From Voacanga thouarsii (lineage: Eukaryota; Streptophyta; Magnoliopsida; Gentianales; Apocynaceae), in assembly GCA_026120185.1 (NCBI GenBank), contig JANUWF010001660.1:231001-295000 (forward strand): 64,000 nt of DNA. Reading direction: 5' to 3'. The notes under the pieces were generated by a model. That model searched no databases, was not told where the DNA came from, and saw only the letters and a program-made list of their open reading frames with translations. Made by a program: the position numbers and the translations under genes. Positions 34,809 to 46,858 of the stretch are shown piece after piece (positions within the stretch are counted from its first letter, which is position 1; each line of letters begins with the position of its first letter).

Positions 34809-36856
34809 TGATGGAAAACGTAGAAACAGGGGAGCATGCACCGTACGAAAAAAATTGGAGAAAAATAAAACGCGAGCTATAAAGGCCATGCGGAAGCGTG
34901 AGGATCATACCTTTGTGTTCCTTAACCCTCCTAGGTTGCGTAGGAACAGATTGAACGGCTGGAATCGCCTCGCTTTGCACACTTGAAGGAGCTTCCGGTT
35001 GAACACCCGCTAGCCTTCAACTTCGTCTTGTTTGCATTAACGCTTAGCTCTCCAGCTCTCGGGATATTCCTCAACCTAACCTCTAGTTGGTGAACACTAT
35101 GGTGAAGAGGAACGATCTCAAAACTCCTTAGTTCTTTCGCTATTGATTAGCAAAGAACCAGAAGAAACCACAGAGGAAGGGAGAGGGAAAAAACGAGAGT
35201 TCCCTGAATGAGAGAGTCACGTGAGTGTGTAAGGCTAGGGAAAGAAAAATTAGGGTTTTTCCTTTTCAAATAGTTGTTTATATTTAGCCTAAACTAGGTC
35301 TCTCAATCTCTGATAAACATCTCCCCGGGATTTCAAAACACCCGGATGTTATCCTGAGAAACAGTTTGGCCTAACCTTAAACTCCTCTTAACCGTATCTG
35401 GCAAAAAACCCTAAGGTCCAAGCTATTGGGCCAGATAAATATTTATTATTTTTCTTGGACCCAAAAGGTCCAAAATAATAAATATTAATTATTTATTTTC
35501 TGGGCTTACATAAGTAACCCAATAAATAATTAATGAGTCCAAATGAACCATAATAATTAATCTTTAATTATTTATTTCTTGGGCCTATATAAATAACCCA
35601 ATAAATAATTAAACATTAATTATTTCCCCTAGTTTAAGCCCAGGTTAATTTCTTAATTATTCATACTGGACTTAGGCCCTGAATATTTAATTAACCAAAT
35701 AAACTAGATAATTAATTTCTCTCAACTCCTATTTTATTTATTTATTTATTTATTTTATTCCAGTCCAATAATAAATTAGACTTCCTGAATAAAATAAAAT
35801 AAAATAAAATAAAATAAAATCCTCTTCAACTGAGACCAATTCCTCAACCCAAAAATAGGTAGGACTTACGAGCTATCCCAAGGACCAAAAAGACACATCG
35901 CCTTAGCTGCTAAAATGACCAAAATACCCCTGCTAGATAAATAGTTGTATTTTGTATTTTAAATATTTCCTAATATCACCATAAGGAAATATTGACCCCA
36001 AGGACAATGCTGCATTCGCAAAGTCTCCGACCTACAGGTGAAATGACTAAAATACCCCTCTACATATCGCCGTACATTTAGAGAGGAAGAAGTGTACTAA
36101 CACCCCCCTAAATGACATCTACCATCCTTAGGCTTCTAGTCCAATGATTCACGACTTCCTGGAGTGTTTCCGCTTTCCAAGGGAGCTACCCTAAAGCAAA
36201 CATCCAAGTCATGTTTCCCAGGGCCCTGGATAATTTAAACCATTCGGACAACCACAAGGGGCGATATAGTGCAGAAACTATCTTGTATAAGTCTGTCTTA
36301 ACTAACTAGTCACACATACCCAACATGCAAGTATATTGGCCCTATGATAGAACCTCAACTACAGCAAATCAAAGTATATGCTTCCAGCTTCGCCAGACCA
36401 CCAACTCATACTCAAGTCGTAGAGTACTAGTCCACGCTGTAGCGGTAGTAGTCTAGGTTTCTACCATATAGTACTTTGAGAAACCACTACTACAGGTCCT
36501 GTTCTACGTATTCGAAATACGCTTATGTTATGAAGTGAGTGGACTACTCACTGGCTAAAGGTAAACCATTCCCCATTTGGAATTCATAACATAATAACCT
36601 AAATATGATGAGGTTCCCAGTCTCATCAATAGGCTATGAACAAATGTTTATGTGTTAAATAACCCATGATCCATACCTTACTGTGAAAGACCACCATTCA
36701 CATGGATCACTTATTTAAACACAATGGGTCTGTTCCAAACGAAAATCGTGCACAAACAAAAAATAAATTCACAAACAATCTCTGAAAATAAATTCTTTTA
36801 TTAAAATATTCGATTTTACATCAGAAACCTAGTCTAATAGGGCATACAATTCAACA
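34809..36856 (-). repeat. Co1 5' LTR
   Basis: 2048 bp, same length as the 3' LTR. Minus strand opens TGTTGAATTGTATGCCC and closes TTTTCCATCA. Followed on the plus strand by the right TSD TCACC (36857-36861). Confidence 0.95.
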
Positions 36857-36861
36857 TCACC

Positions 36862-38057
36862 ATCATCAAGTTACACACACCTAAATACTACAAACATATG
36901 GAACTTGAATCATACAACTTCCTATTAATCCAATCTAAACACTAAAACTTAAGATCAATAGATGCTACTTTGTTGAATTAATCTAAAAATTAATTAACTT
37001 AGCAATTCAATCATGCAAGTTAAATATATTGATTAAGTATAAGAAACCCAACATAATTGATAAGGAAAAGATATCCGAAATTGCACAAATACTCAAAAGA
37101 CAAAACACAATTGACAAGGAAAAGATATTTGAAATTGCACAAATACTCAGAAGACCATTTTAGAACATAAAAGATAGAATCTTTTATTCAACAATCTCAA
37201 AGTACCAAAATTAATACTCAAAATATTACTTAAGAACAACATATAATCTTAATTGTCTTGAACATAAAAACATAATATAATCAAAAATAAGAAAGAAATA
37301 AGAGAAAGTTTAAATGATAAAACTTGGTAAGCTCCCAATCTCAAATTCCACTTGCTTCCGGGTTCCTTCCCTTCTTAAAGCCTTCTTGCCCAAAACAATG
37401 AAAGATTGATGTATTATGGTGTATATTGAAGAATACTAAAGGATATTCTGAATTTGGACATTTTCCACCTTTATATAGAGCATCTAGACTATCCTTGATT
37501 AAATTTAGGAAGTTTAAACCACATTTGAACTTATTTATGACTTTCTAAAACGTTCAAGAACGTTGCATGACATGTATGCATGACCATGCAGATTGGTTGT
37601 GCATAAAATCTATCCAAAATCTCTCGATGATGGCATGGGCAAGAGCATGGTCGTGGCTATGGAAAAGCATTAATTTTCTTCAATTTTGTAAACTTTTGAG
37701 AGCAAACAAAAAATGCTCTGGTTGTGCATACTTTGCATGCCTATGCATCTGCTCTGCATGCTCATGCTCACTTCCAATAGCTCCAAATTGCTTCCAACTC
37801 TTCCCAAACCATTTCGCAATCATCTTAAATTGTAAATTCAATTGCTTAAGCCCTCATTTTGCTCATCCTTCACCAACATAACCTAAAAACATATAAACAC
37901 ACAAAATAAGTAGAAATCATCCAAAATCACACAAAAGATCATGCAAAAATCAAGTAAAATGGCTATCAAAATATGATAATTTCATGCCTAACACAAATCA
38001 AACATATAAGCAAGCTTACTTATCGCAAAGCATAATATAGGAAAATAACGAGTATCA
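36862..38057 (-). mobile_element. Tat1 right LTR, outer part
   Basis: Continues the LTR interrupted at 27024 and aligns with the left LTR up to about 10985. The outer end on the minus strand reads TGATACTCGTTATTTTCC, a typical opening for Tat-group LTRs. GCATGC/GTGCAT motifs cluster at 37560-37770. Total right LTR is about 1.8 kb. Confidence 0.7.
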
Positions 38058-39287
38058 ATTCTTAAGGAACAACTGACAACAATTACTTTGCATCATTTGT
38101 TTAACCTACCAATTAAAGTGATTAAATATAAACTAAACAAACCATTCACAAAACCAAGGATAAAAAGATATGTAATTAAATTAAAATTCTTAAAGACATG
38201 ACAATGATTAATTTAGTAATCATCACAACCAATTACCATTATAGTATCATGAAGGAATGAAATAGAATCCACTCTCTCTCAAATTATGGCTTCACTATCT
38301 TTTAGCTAAATTAATGAATATCTTTACCTCACCAAAACAACCATAAAATGTATTAACAACAATTTCTTTAACAAATATCCCTATCTTTAAGTAATATAAA
38401 AATGTGAAATCAATTAATTCTCCTATCTCTAGGTGAAATTCACAAACCTTTGATTACTCAAATTCTTCACTTAACTTCTCTCTCGAGTTAGTTAAGAAAA
38501 AAGTCTAAAATTAATTAAATTAAAACCACTTCTAACCTCTTTCCAAGTTAATTACAAGGAAGAAACAATCAACCAATCCACCAAGTAAAATCCAAGCAAT
38601 CAAATATTATAAATCAGTAATTAATTGACCAAACCACTAAAACCAATACAAAGTTATGAAATTTTTATTTAAAAAAAATCCTTTAAAAACAATTAAACAT
38701 TAAGCTCAACATTGTTTAAGCAAAGAAAATAAAGGAAAAATATAGGGACTTCTAGACAAACTTCTCTTCTTCTATAAAGACTTCTCCCAATAGCAATGCT
38801 CCTCTTGATGAATTCTTCTTTTCAATGAGTGATTTTCAATTTTAATCCATGAATTCATATATTTGTCTAGTGTTTTTCTTGTTCATAGAAGCCCCTTGAT
38901 CCACAGAAGTCCTAAGTTGTGTAAATATTGAGTTCCAAAAGAATACTTTAGCAATTGCCAAAATCTTGCTCACAAAGGATTCTCCACTGCCTTGAAACAA
39001 AACAAGGCCAGTATCGGTCCAAATTCTTCAAGCTAATGTTGGGTCAACTCTGTAATTCCCAAAACTTTGATTGTTTAATTTCCTTGTTTTGCTATGTTTT
39101 TTCATAACTGAGCCGCGACTGGTTCAACCTTCCTAGGTCGCACCGGGTCAAGACTAGGCAATGTTAACTTAGCTTTTATTTATGCAATTTTTGTACAAAA
39201 TTCAAGAAAAACCTTCCTACAAACCAATTATCACAAAAATCTAAAAAAAATTAAAAAATTAGCAAGCTATTATACTCAAAAACATCA
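38058..39287 (-). mobile_element. Probable second Tat-like LTR fragment
   Basis: No coding. Minus strand could open TGATGTTTTTGAGTATAATAGC at 39287. Composition (AATTAA-rich stretches, CTCTCTC, CTAACCTCTTTCC) is like the Tat1 LTR, but I could not align the two directly. Boundaries are guesses. Confidence 0.35.
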
Positions 39288-39339
39288 TAAGTTCACCTCA
39301 AATAGCTAGGAAAATATCGGTAAGTTTAAGCCCTATCAC

Positions 39340-42289
39340 TCTACTACAAAATATTGTTACCTCACTAAGAAAAAGGCAACCTCCCAAAGGTGGCCACCAA
39401 CATGAAAACATTCTCAAACCCACATAAGTTAGTGTAAGTGTATTATCTCTTTGAGTGTTTAAGAATGCAGTACACAAATTACGATAGGTCAACGCGATGT
39501 TTTTCTCTCGAAATAGCTTGGTACATTTGAAACACCTTTTCAAAACGTTTATTTTTCCAAAAATTCTGTGAACATAATATAGACTTTGATAGGTACAAAC
39601 TACATCAAAAGAATTGTTCGATTCTAAGATTTTAAAATATATATAGTTTTTAAATATCATAAATGACTTTTGTAGTAATTGAAGCTAATTGTTCAAAGTC
39701 ATGATATGGCTTTCGCAAACCTTTATATGCATGAGAATTTCAATTATGAGTACTTTATAAAATCAATACATGGTTTTCAACCAACATGTCATAACTAAAG
39801 GATTTATTGAAGTAAAGTATGCCTAGACAATTCATAGTCATAGAGATTTTCAAATACTTTACAACATTTCAAAAGGTAAAATAAGCATGATTTTATAATG
39901 TAATTTTAGCTCACTTTTGTAAGAAAGAGTTGACATGAATACATGGATTTATAAAAGGTAACTTGCATTTAAAGCATTTCATGAATGTGGGAACTTACCT
40001 TAAGTCCTTGGTTCAAGACCTTCAACTCCACAAAATCTAACATATAAATTGAATATGTATCAATTTCTTATGATTAATCTCAAGAATATAAATCATTTTC
40101 CTATGACAATCATACACCATCACTTTCAAAGTCTTGATCATTCTAATCTCACAATCCTATCTCACACCATTCCCTAGCAACAAACAACATAGTTATTCCC
40201 TAGTGTCAATCACATATAACATGAAATTATCACGTAATTAAGCTTAGAAAATTATTTTATCAAGTGATAATAAAATGAATCAAAATAATATTCAAATATC
40301 CTAATAACATAAGTAGACTATCTTGTGCATAAGGCTAATACTTAAGAGTCATCAAACCATATCATCATATAATCCAACCAAATTAAGATTATTAATGGTT
40401 TATAGCAAAATCATAAGTATTTCAAATAATCTCCTAATTAGAAACTTAGTGTTAATAGAGCATAACAGGGCATAATATAATGTGATCAGTTAACTTGGCA
40501 AATGAATTAATAATCCACTCAAAATTTTCAAATTATAACTTCAATGTGTGTAGAAGATAGTTTACAGAATTAGCTCAATAATCATTTGTTTAAGTAGGTC
40601 AATAGCATGCTCAAAATTATTACACTGCTACAATAATTCTAAAAAATAGATTTAGCGATGATTTTAAAATAATTACTAAAAATAATTTACAAATTGGTGA
40701 TTCTAGTTAAAAATACTCCCAAGACATTGAAGTTTCATGTGGCAAAATTTCAGATCAAAATTCAAACAGAAAGGTACTCAAATAATCCTTCAAAATCACA
40801 GCTCAAACACAAAATTTTTGGTAGAAAAGAGAGCAACTTCCAAACATCAAAAGACTAACTTCCCAACATAATATTTATGCAAGGATAACATCAAATTACT
40901 CCCAAACATATTATTTTCATATAAAAATAAATTCAAGCAAAATTGTAATCATTTTCATGAAAAATTGAAGACCAAACTTCAAGTGATCGACAATTCTAGA
41001 AACAGTGCTCTCTTTACAAAGTAATTCTATTCATAGATCCAACATCATGTCCCAAATAAGATTAGATCAGATCCCCATCACAAAAGTGATCAAAAATAGC
41101 ATTTTCTAATAGGTATACAAATCTGTCTAGAAATTTCAATTTTGCTCAACTTGAGAAAATAAAGAGAAAATGGTTCTTAATTTATACCCCTTGGAAGAAA
41201 TCATTTAGAAACTTTGAATCACAGTAAGTGAAGGCTTCAATCTTTAACTACAAAGCTAGTACAAGGGAAAATAGGGACTAAGGATTTTCAGCCAAGGGAG
41301 AAGAAACAACAGAGAAAAATTAATTTTTGGCTAATAGAGAGGGGACTGGCCGGTTGAGAGGGTTTAGGGATCTTAGAGTTTTCCTTTTGTGTAATAAAAA
41401 TTAATGGTCTTGATTAAATTGTTTAAGAAAGAAGTATAAATCAATGGTTATGATTTAATACATTTGAAGGGCTTGGATTAATTCAATAAAAGGCTATGAT
41501 CTAACACGATATAAGGTATTAAGTTAATTATCTTGGATAAGGTTTAAATTGAATGGCCTAGATTGTGTTACATGTAAGGCTAAGATTAAAGCAAGTAGAT
41601 GATTAGGATTTATATAAGTAGATGGCCAAGATGAATTCAAAAGTAAGGTTGAAATCATTAAAAATATAGAGTTAGAATTAAATCATCTTGGATAAGATGT
41701 ATAAATGGGTGTCTAAGATTTAGTAAGATGGAGGGGTTGAAATTAAAACAAAATGAAGAGCTCAGATAGCTCTAAGATGGCGGCACATAGTAAGAGTAAA
41801 AAGGGAATTTTGCTAGCTTTTTGTCATACAAGGGTTTGATTTAATAAAAAAATAAATTTAATAAAACTAGGCTTTGCAAAATAAGTTGTCATAATTTCAA
41901 ATAGTTCAAAAGGTTCCAAGGTTCAAGATTCAAAATTAATGTAGGTCAAAAGTCAAAGTATTAAAATAGAGTTTATATTCCATAAAAAAATGACATTAAG
42001 TCTTTTGTAAAACTAATTATAAAGACTTACGCTAAAGTATATAATTTTTCACTCAATAATTAAAAATATTAAATTCTAATAAATAATTCCCTATTTGTAA
42101 CTTAAAATTGTCCCTTGCTAATCATCACTACATAATCACATCAATATAAACAAGCTTTCTACACAATTATCTCAAGCATAAATAAAAGGCATAAAAATTA
42201 GACATCCATTTCATTTAAGCAAATTCTCAACATATAATATGCTCATGAATGCAAGCCTTACTAGTATATTCCTTTGTATATGTAAGCGG
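39340..42289 (-). mobile_element. Gy5 LTR, left arm of inverted repeat
   Basis: On the minus strand from 42289 it reads CCGCTTACATATACAAAGG and then follows 42904 onward of the plus strand almost throughout, for example ATATACTAGTAAGGCTTGCATTCATGAG. It lacks the first nine or ten LTR bases. Homology with the right arm runs to about 39350, matched by 61225-61265. The 50 bp at 39288-39339 are unassigned. Confidence 0.8.
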
Positions 42290-42880
42290 AAGTATAGATG
42301 TTATATTGCATCATCAACATGTCCAATAAAGCATTCAAGAAATGGACACAAATGTAAAATTAGAACAAGAATGGTTGAAAGCTACTCAAAGTCAATAGAA
42401 GAGCTATGTAGATAATAGAAAAGGAGAATTGGAGTTTCAAGTAGCTAACTCTAAGCAGGGAAATAATAAAACATCCAAAAGATGGAGAGTTAAATCCGCA
42501 ATATATAAGACCTTTCTTAATCATTGAGAGAATTGGACTTGTAGCATATAGATTGGAACTTGCTAACGGGTTGATCAGAATTCATAATGTGTTCAATGTA
42601 TCTAATTGAAGAAGTACAATCCAGAGGCCAAGCATGTATTGAATGATGGTCACTGCAATTACATTCGAATCTAAGTTATGAAGAGAAAGCGATGAAGATT
42701 TTGGCACAGTGTATTAAATAATTGAGAAACAAAAAGAATCCTATGGTTAAAGTGTTATGGGAACATCATAGAATTTAATATGGGACTTCGGAAATAGAAA
42801 AGTTGGGTGAAGAAGAAATATCCGAATTTGTTATAAGATATGGCATCAGAAAATTTCGAGGACGAAATTTGAAATTCTTT
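42290..42880 (+). pseudogene. Gy5 pol 3' end remnant
   Basis: Plus-strand reading gives QEWLKATQSQ and SYVDNRKGELEF near 42385-42440 (usual KSYADNRRRDLEF), then PMVKVLWEHHRIE near 42740-42775 and ENFEDEI near 42850. This is the end of a Ty3/gypsy polyprotein after the integrase core. Many stops. It leads into the PPT and the plus-strand LTR at 42895. Confidence 0.75.
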
Positions 42881-42894
42881 TAACTGGGAAAGAA
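42881..42894 (+). other. Gy5 polypurine tract
   Basis: TAACTGGGAAAGAA directly before TGTAATACCCC. A partly decayed PPT in the expected place. Confidence 0.6.
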
Positions 42895-43702
42895 TGTAAT
42901 ACCCCGCTTACTTATACATGGTAATATACTAGTAAGGCTTGCATTCATGAGTATATTATAAGTTAAAATCTTATTTATATGAAATGTATATCTAATTTTT
43001 ACAGCTTTTGTATATGCTTGAAATAATTGTGTGGAAAGCTTGTTTATATCTATGTGTGATTATATGGTGATAAATAGTAGTGGATAATTTTATGTTATAA
43101 ATAGGGAATTATTTATTAGAAGTTAATATACTCAACTATTGAGTGAAAAAAACTATATACTTTAGAGTAAATCTTTATAATTGGTTTTACAAAGGGCCCA
43201 ATATCGATTTTTATAAAATATAAGCTCTATTTCAATATTTTGACTTTTGACTTAAATTAATTTTGACTCTTGAATTACTTTAACCTTGAAACTTGAAACC
43301 TTTTAAACTTTTGAATCTATAACTATTTATTTTAACCAAGACTATTTTTATTAAATTAATTTTTTATTAAATTGAACCCTAATATGACAAAAAGCTAGCA
43401 AAATTTCCTTTTTACCCTTACTATGTGCCGCCATCTTGGAGCTATTCGAGCTCTCCATTTTATTTAAATCTCAATCCTCCATCTTGCTAAATCTTAGACA
43501 CCCATTTGTACATCTTATTTGAAATTATTTAATTCTAAAAACCTATATTTTTAACTATCTTAACCTTACACTTGAATTCATCTTGTCAATCCACTTAGAC
43601 AAATCTTAACCACCCATTTGTTTTAATAGTAGCCTAATTACATTTAATACAATCTAGGCCATTCAATTCAAGCCTTATCCAACATAATTAAATCAAGACA
43701 TT

Positions 43703-44780
43703 ACAATGATGTGAATAGGGAAGCCTCTTGATTTTAAGCACCAAATATGTAAGATTTGGTCCTCTAACTCCCTACCAAATTCACGCACTCAAGAAACTAG
43801 ATGCAAAATGCAACTAACCTGCTTGGGATTTTGTGAATCTAGCCTACTTTAAAACACCTAAATACCCTAACCTATCAAAAGATTAGAATAATGATGGAAT
43901 TTAAAGGCACGAAAACTCAAATCTATCAAAACATTAGAAATTCTAGCACCCAATATTAGAGAAAAAGTTTTAAATTATCCATTTGAAGTTTAGAGACATT
44001 GATTAAAAGTGGGATTAAATCATTTGATTTGATCTTGATGAATGGGAACCCTTACACACTCTTACTTGAGAGGATTTGGTTTTCTACCAAAATATTCTAA
44101 GTATCAAAGGTCTCCAAAATCTATCTATTACAAGAGATATAATGGCTATATATAGATTGCATGCCCTAAACTATTAAGGATGCTAATCCTAATCAAATAG
44201 GCCTTAAAACCAAGTTAAATTGGCCTTTTAAAACATTACAAACCTAGGTCAAATGAAAAAGAAGCAAAACAAAGTCAAAATAAACATTACATAGCCTTTA
44301 GTAATATTACACTATCATGTGCATGGGATGCACGAATGTGCCAGTATCAAGTTCCTTAAAAAATGGTCTGTGCAAAGGGTAACTATGCAGCCGTGTAGCT
44401 GGCTGTGCACCCAAAATTCTAGGAGCAATTTGTTCTACAAATTGCATGGTTTGATGCATGCCCATGCATTCTAGCCGTGCAGCCCCATTTCTACACTCCA
44501 ATCTTGATCTCCATGTCCTCTTTTACTTTGCAATGAATGTCTTTGGTCTTCCATATGAATTGTGGATAATTTTGAGCTCCGTTTGGTCCTCCTTTTGGCA
44601 TCCACTACTTCACTACCTTCTTGATTCTTGGCTTGTTGGCTTGGTAGCCTTGAAATCCTTCTTATAACCTCTTGAAGATGAGTCTTACCTAATGAGCCAT
44701 TAGTCATGGCTTGGACCTCTCTCTCTCTCTCTCTCTTCTTTGGTGTTGCCTTCATGCCTTAAACGATTCCTATCATACAT
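43703..44780. mobile_element. Unclassified 1.1-kb insertion in Gy5 right arm
   Basis: Present in the right arm, absent from the left arm (empty site near 41500). Junctions are near GACATTAC on the left and CTATCATAC on the right; CATTAC/TCATAC may be a decayed duplication. It contains GTGCATG/CATGCCCATGC motifs like those of Tat1 (44310-44475), a CT repeat near 44720 and no recognisable coding. Possibly a small Tat-type solo LTR. Confidence 0.5.
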
Positions 44781-45000
44781 TTCATTAGATCATAGCCCTT
44801 CATTAATTTAATCCTAGCCCTTCAAATATGTATTCAGTCACAACCACTTATTTATGCTTTTTTCCTAAGTGATTTAATCAAGACTATTGATTCTCAACTG
44901 GCCAGCCCCCTCTCCATTAGCCTAAAATTGATTCTCTCTTCTTTCTTCTCCCTTGGCCGAAAATCCTAGTCCCTTTTTTCCCCTTTCATTTCCTCTTGAT

Positions 45001-45024
45001 AAAAAAAAAAAAAAAAAAAAAAAA
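45001..45024. repeat. Poly-A tract
   Basis: Uninterrupted A run within the Gy5 right arm; the left arm has a much shorter equivalent near 41260. Confidence 0.9.
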
Positions 45025-46793
45025 GAGCCCTAACTTTGAAGTTGAAGATTGAAGCCTCCATTTGCTATGATTCAAAATTTCTAAGTGAATTCTTCATAGA
45101 GGTATTAATTAAGAACTATTTTATCTTTGTTTTCTCAAGTTGAGCAAAATTGAATTTTGGATAGATTTGTATTTCTATTGGAAAATGCTACTTTTGATCG
45201 CTTTTATGACGGGGATCTGATGTAATCTTATTTATAACATGTTGTACTACGTTTATATGGTGAATCATGTGAGTATCGTCAGGAATTGATGTTTGATCTC
45301 TGAGTAGAATAGCTTGGTGAACAGAGCACTGCTTTTGAAATTATTGATTCACTTAAGGTTTGGCCTTTAATTTTTCATGAAAACGATTAGGGTTTTGCTT
45401 GGATTTTTTTTTTTTTATGAAAATACAATGTTCTGGGAGTAATTTGATGTTATCCTTGCATAAATATCACGTTGGAAGGTTGGTCTTTTAATGTTTGGAG
45501 TTGCTCTATTTTCTGCCCAGAATTATGTGTATGAGTCACGAATTTGAGGGATTATTTGAGTACCTTTTCCTTTAAATTTTCATCTAAAATTTTACGTCAT
45601 GAAATTCCAATGCCTTATGAGTATTTTTCAACAAGAATCACTAAAAAATAATTTGTAGATTGTTCTCAATAATAATTTAAATAATTTTTCCAAATTTATT
45701 TTCAAAGTTGCACAGAGATGTGACAATTTTGAGTATGATAATGACCTACTTAGACATATGATTATTAAGTGAATTTTGTATAATATCTTCCACACATATT
45801 TAAGTTATAATCTAGAAATTTTGAGTGGATTATTAATTCATTTGTCTAGCTAACTAATCACATCGTGTTATACTCTGTTTACTCTATTCACCAAAATTTC
45901 TAATTAGGAGATAATTTGAATACTTATGATTTTCTATTAACCTTTCATTATCATTGGATTATATGATGATATAGGAATGTTTAGTGATTTTTATAATTGT
46001 GCTTTGATGTTTGATTGATGACTCTTAAGTACTAACCCTTTTGCACAAGATATTCTACTTATGTTATTGGATATTTGAGGATCACTTTACTTCATTGTAT
46101 AATCATTTCATACAACAATTTGCTAAGCTTAAGTATAAGATAATTTGATGTTATATGTTATTAATTTACTTAGGAATTACTATGTTGTTTGTTGGCGGGG
46201 AATAGTGTGAGATAGGATGGAGATTAGAATGATCAAGACTTTGACAGAAATGGTATATGATTGTCATAGGAGAATGATTTATATGTTTGAGATTAGTGAT
46301 AGGAAATTGATACATATTCAATTTATGTCTCAGATTTTGTGGAAATTGAAGGTCTTGAACCAATGATTTAAGTTGAGAACATATCTCTTTTGTTAGGACT
46401 TAAGGTAAATCTCCACATTCATGACATGTTTTAAATGCAAGTTACCTTTTATAAATCCATGTAAACATGTAAACTCTTTTCTTACTATATTATAAAATCA
46501 TGCTTATTTTACTTTTTGAAATGTTTTATAGTATTTGAAAATCTCCATGTAAAATCCCACCTAAACCTACCCTAGAGTAAGAGGAATAGGATGCATATCA
46601 TGTCATCATTTATAGAATATATCTCTTGAATGATTTTATATGCCATAGAATTGTGGTTTATGAGTTGTATGATTTATTTATGCTTGTTGAGTAGAAAGGG
46701 TAAAAAGGTCATTTTAATTGAGGTCGAAATAGGAAGTTGGCTTGAGGCTTAGGTAAGAAGAAGATTTAGTTGAAAAAATAAGAATAAGAGTTA

Positions 46794-46858
46794 GTGTGGG
46801 TAAGTGGTTAGAGCACTGTGATTTAATCTCTAAAGTCTTGAATTCAAATCCCATCACC
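46794..46858 (+). ncRNA. tRNA-like module in Gy4 5' LTR
   Basis: TAAGTGGTTAGAG (46801-46813) stands as A box and GAATTCAAATCC (46840-46851) as B box, with spacing as in a tRNA gene. A TTTT run follows within 10 bp, as a Pol III stop would. The acceptor stem is not restored by pairing. Matching modules lie in the other Gy4 LTR, in GyS and in Gy1. Confidence 0.6.

Larger units (their letters stand above)
27025..36856 (-). mobile_element. Co1: Ty1/copia element with paired LTRs, gag-pol disrupted
   Basis: Minus-strand element of 9832 bp with two 2048-bp LTRs, PBS, PPT and a full set of domains in Copia order: gag, protease, integrase, RT, RNase H. Perfect TSD TCACC (27020-27024 and 36857-36861). 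The LTRs differ at about 35 places by hand count, nearly all transitions, with no net length change, so it inserted much later than the gypsy elements around it. The long LTRs and gag type suggest the Angela/Tork side of Copia; this clade call is tentative. Four in-frame stops and several frameshifts leave it non-autonomous. Confidence 0.95.
42895..46547 (+). mobile_element. Gy5 LTR, right arm, first part
   Basis: Opens TGTAATACCCCGCTTAC. Matches the left arm in inverted orientation (for example the GCCGCCATCTTGGAGC block at 43428 against 41770). Interrupted at 43703-44780 by an insertion absent from the left arm, and cut at 46547 by Gy4. It resumes near 60790 and ends GGGGTGTTACA at 62069, giving roughly 4.9 kb with the 1-kb insertion. 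Confidence 0.8.

Noticed and set aside
41776..41790. AAGATGGCGGC as a YY1-type site
   Set aside because: It resembles an animal YY1 motif, but plants differ and the string also occurs by descent in related LTRs; no support for function.
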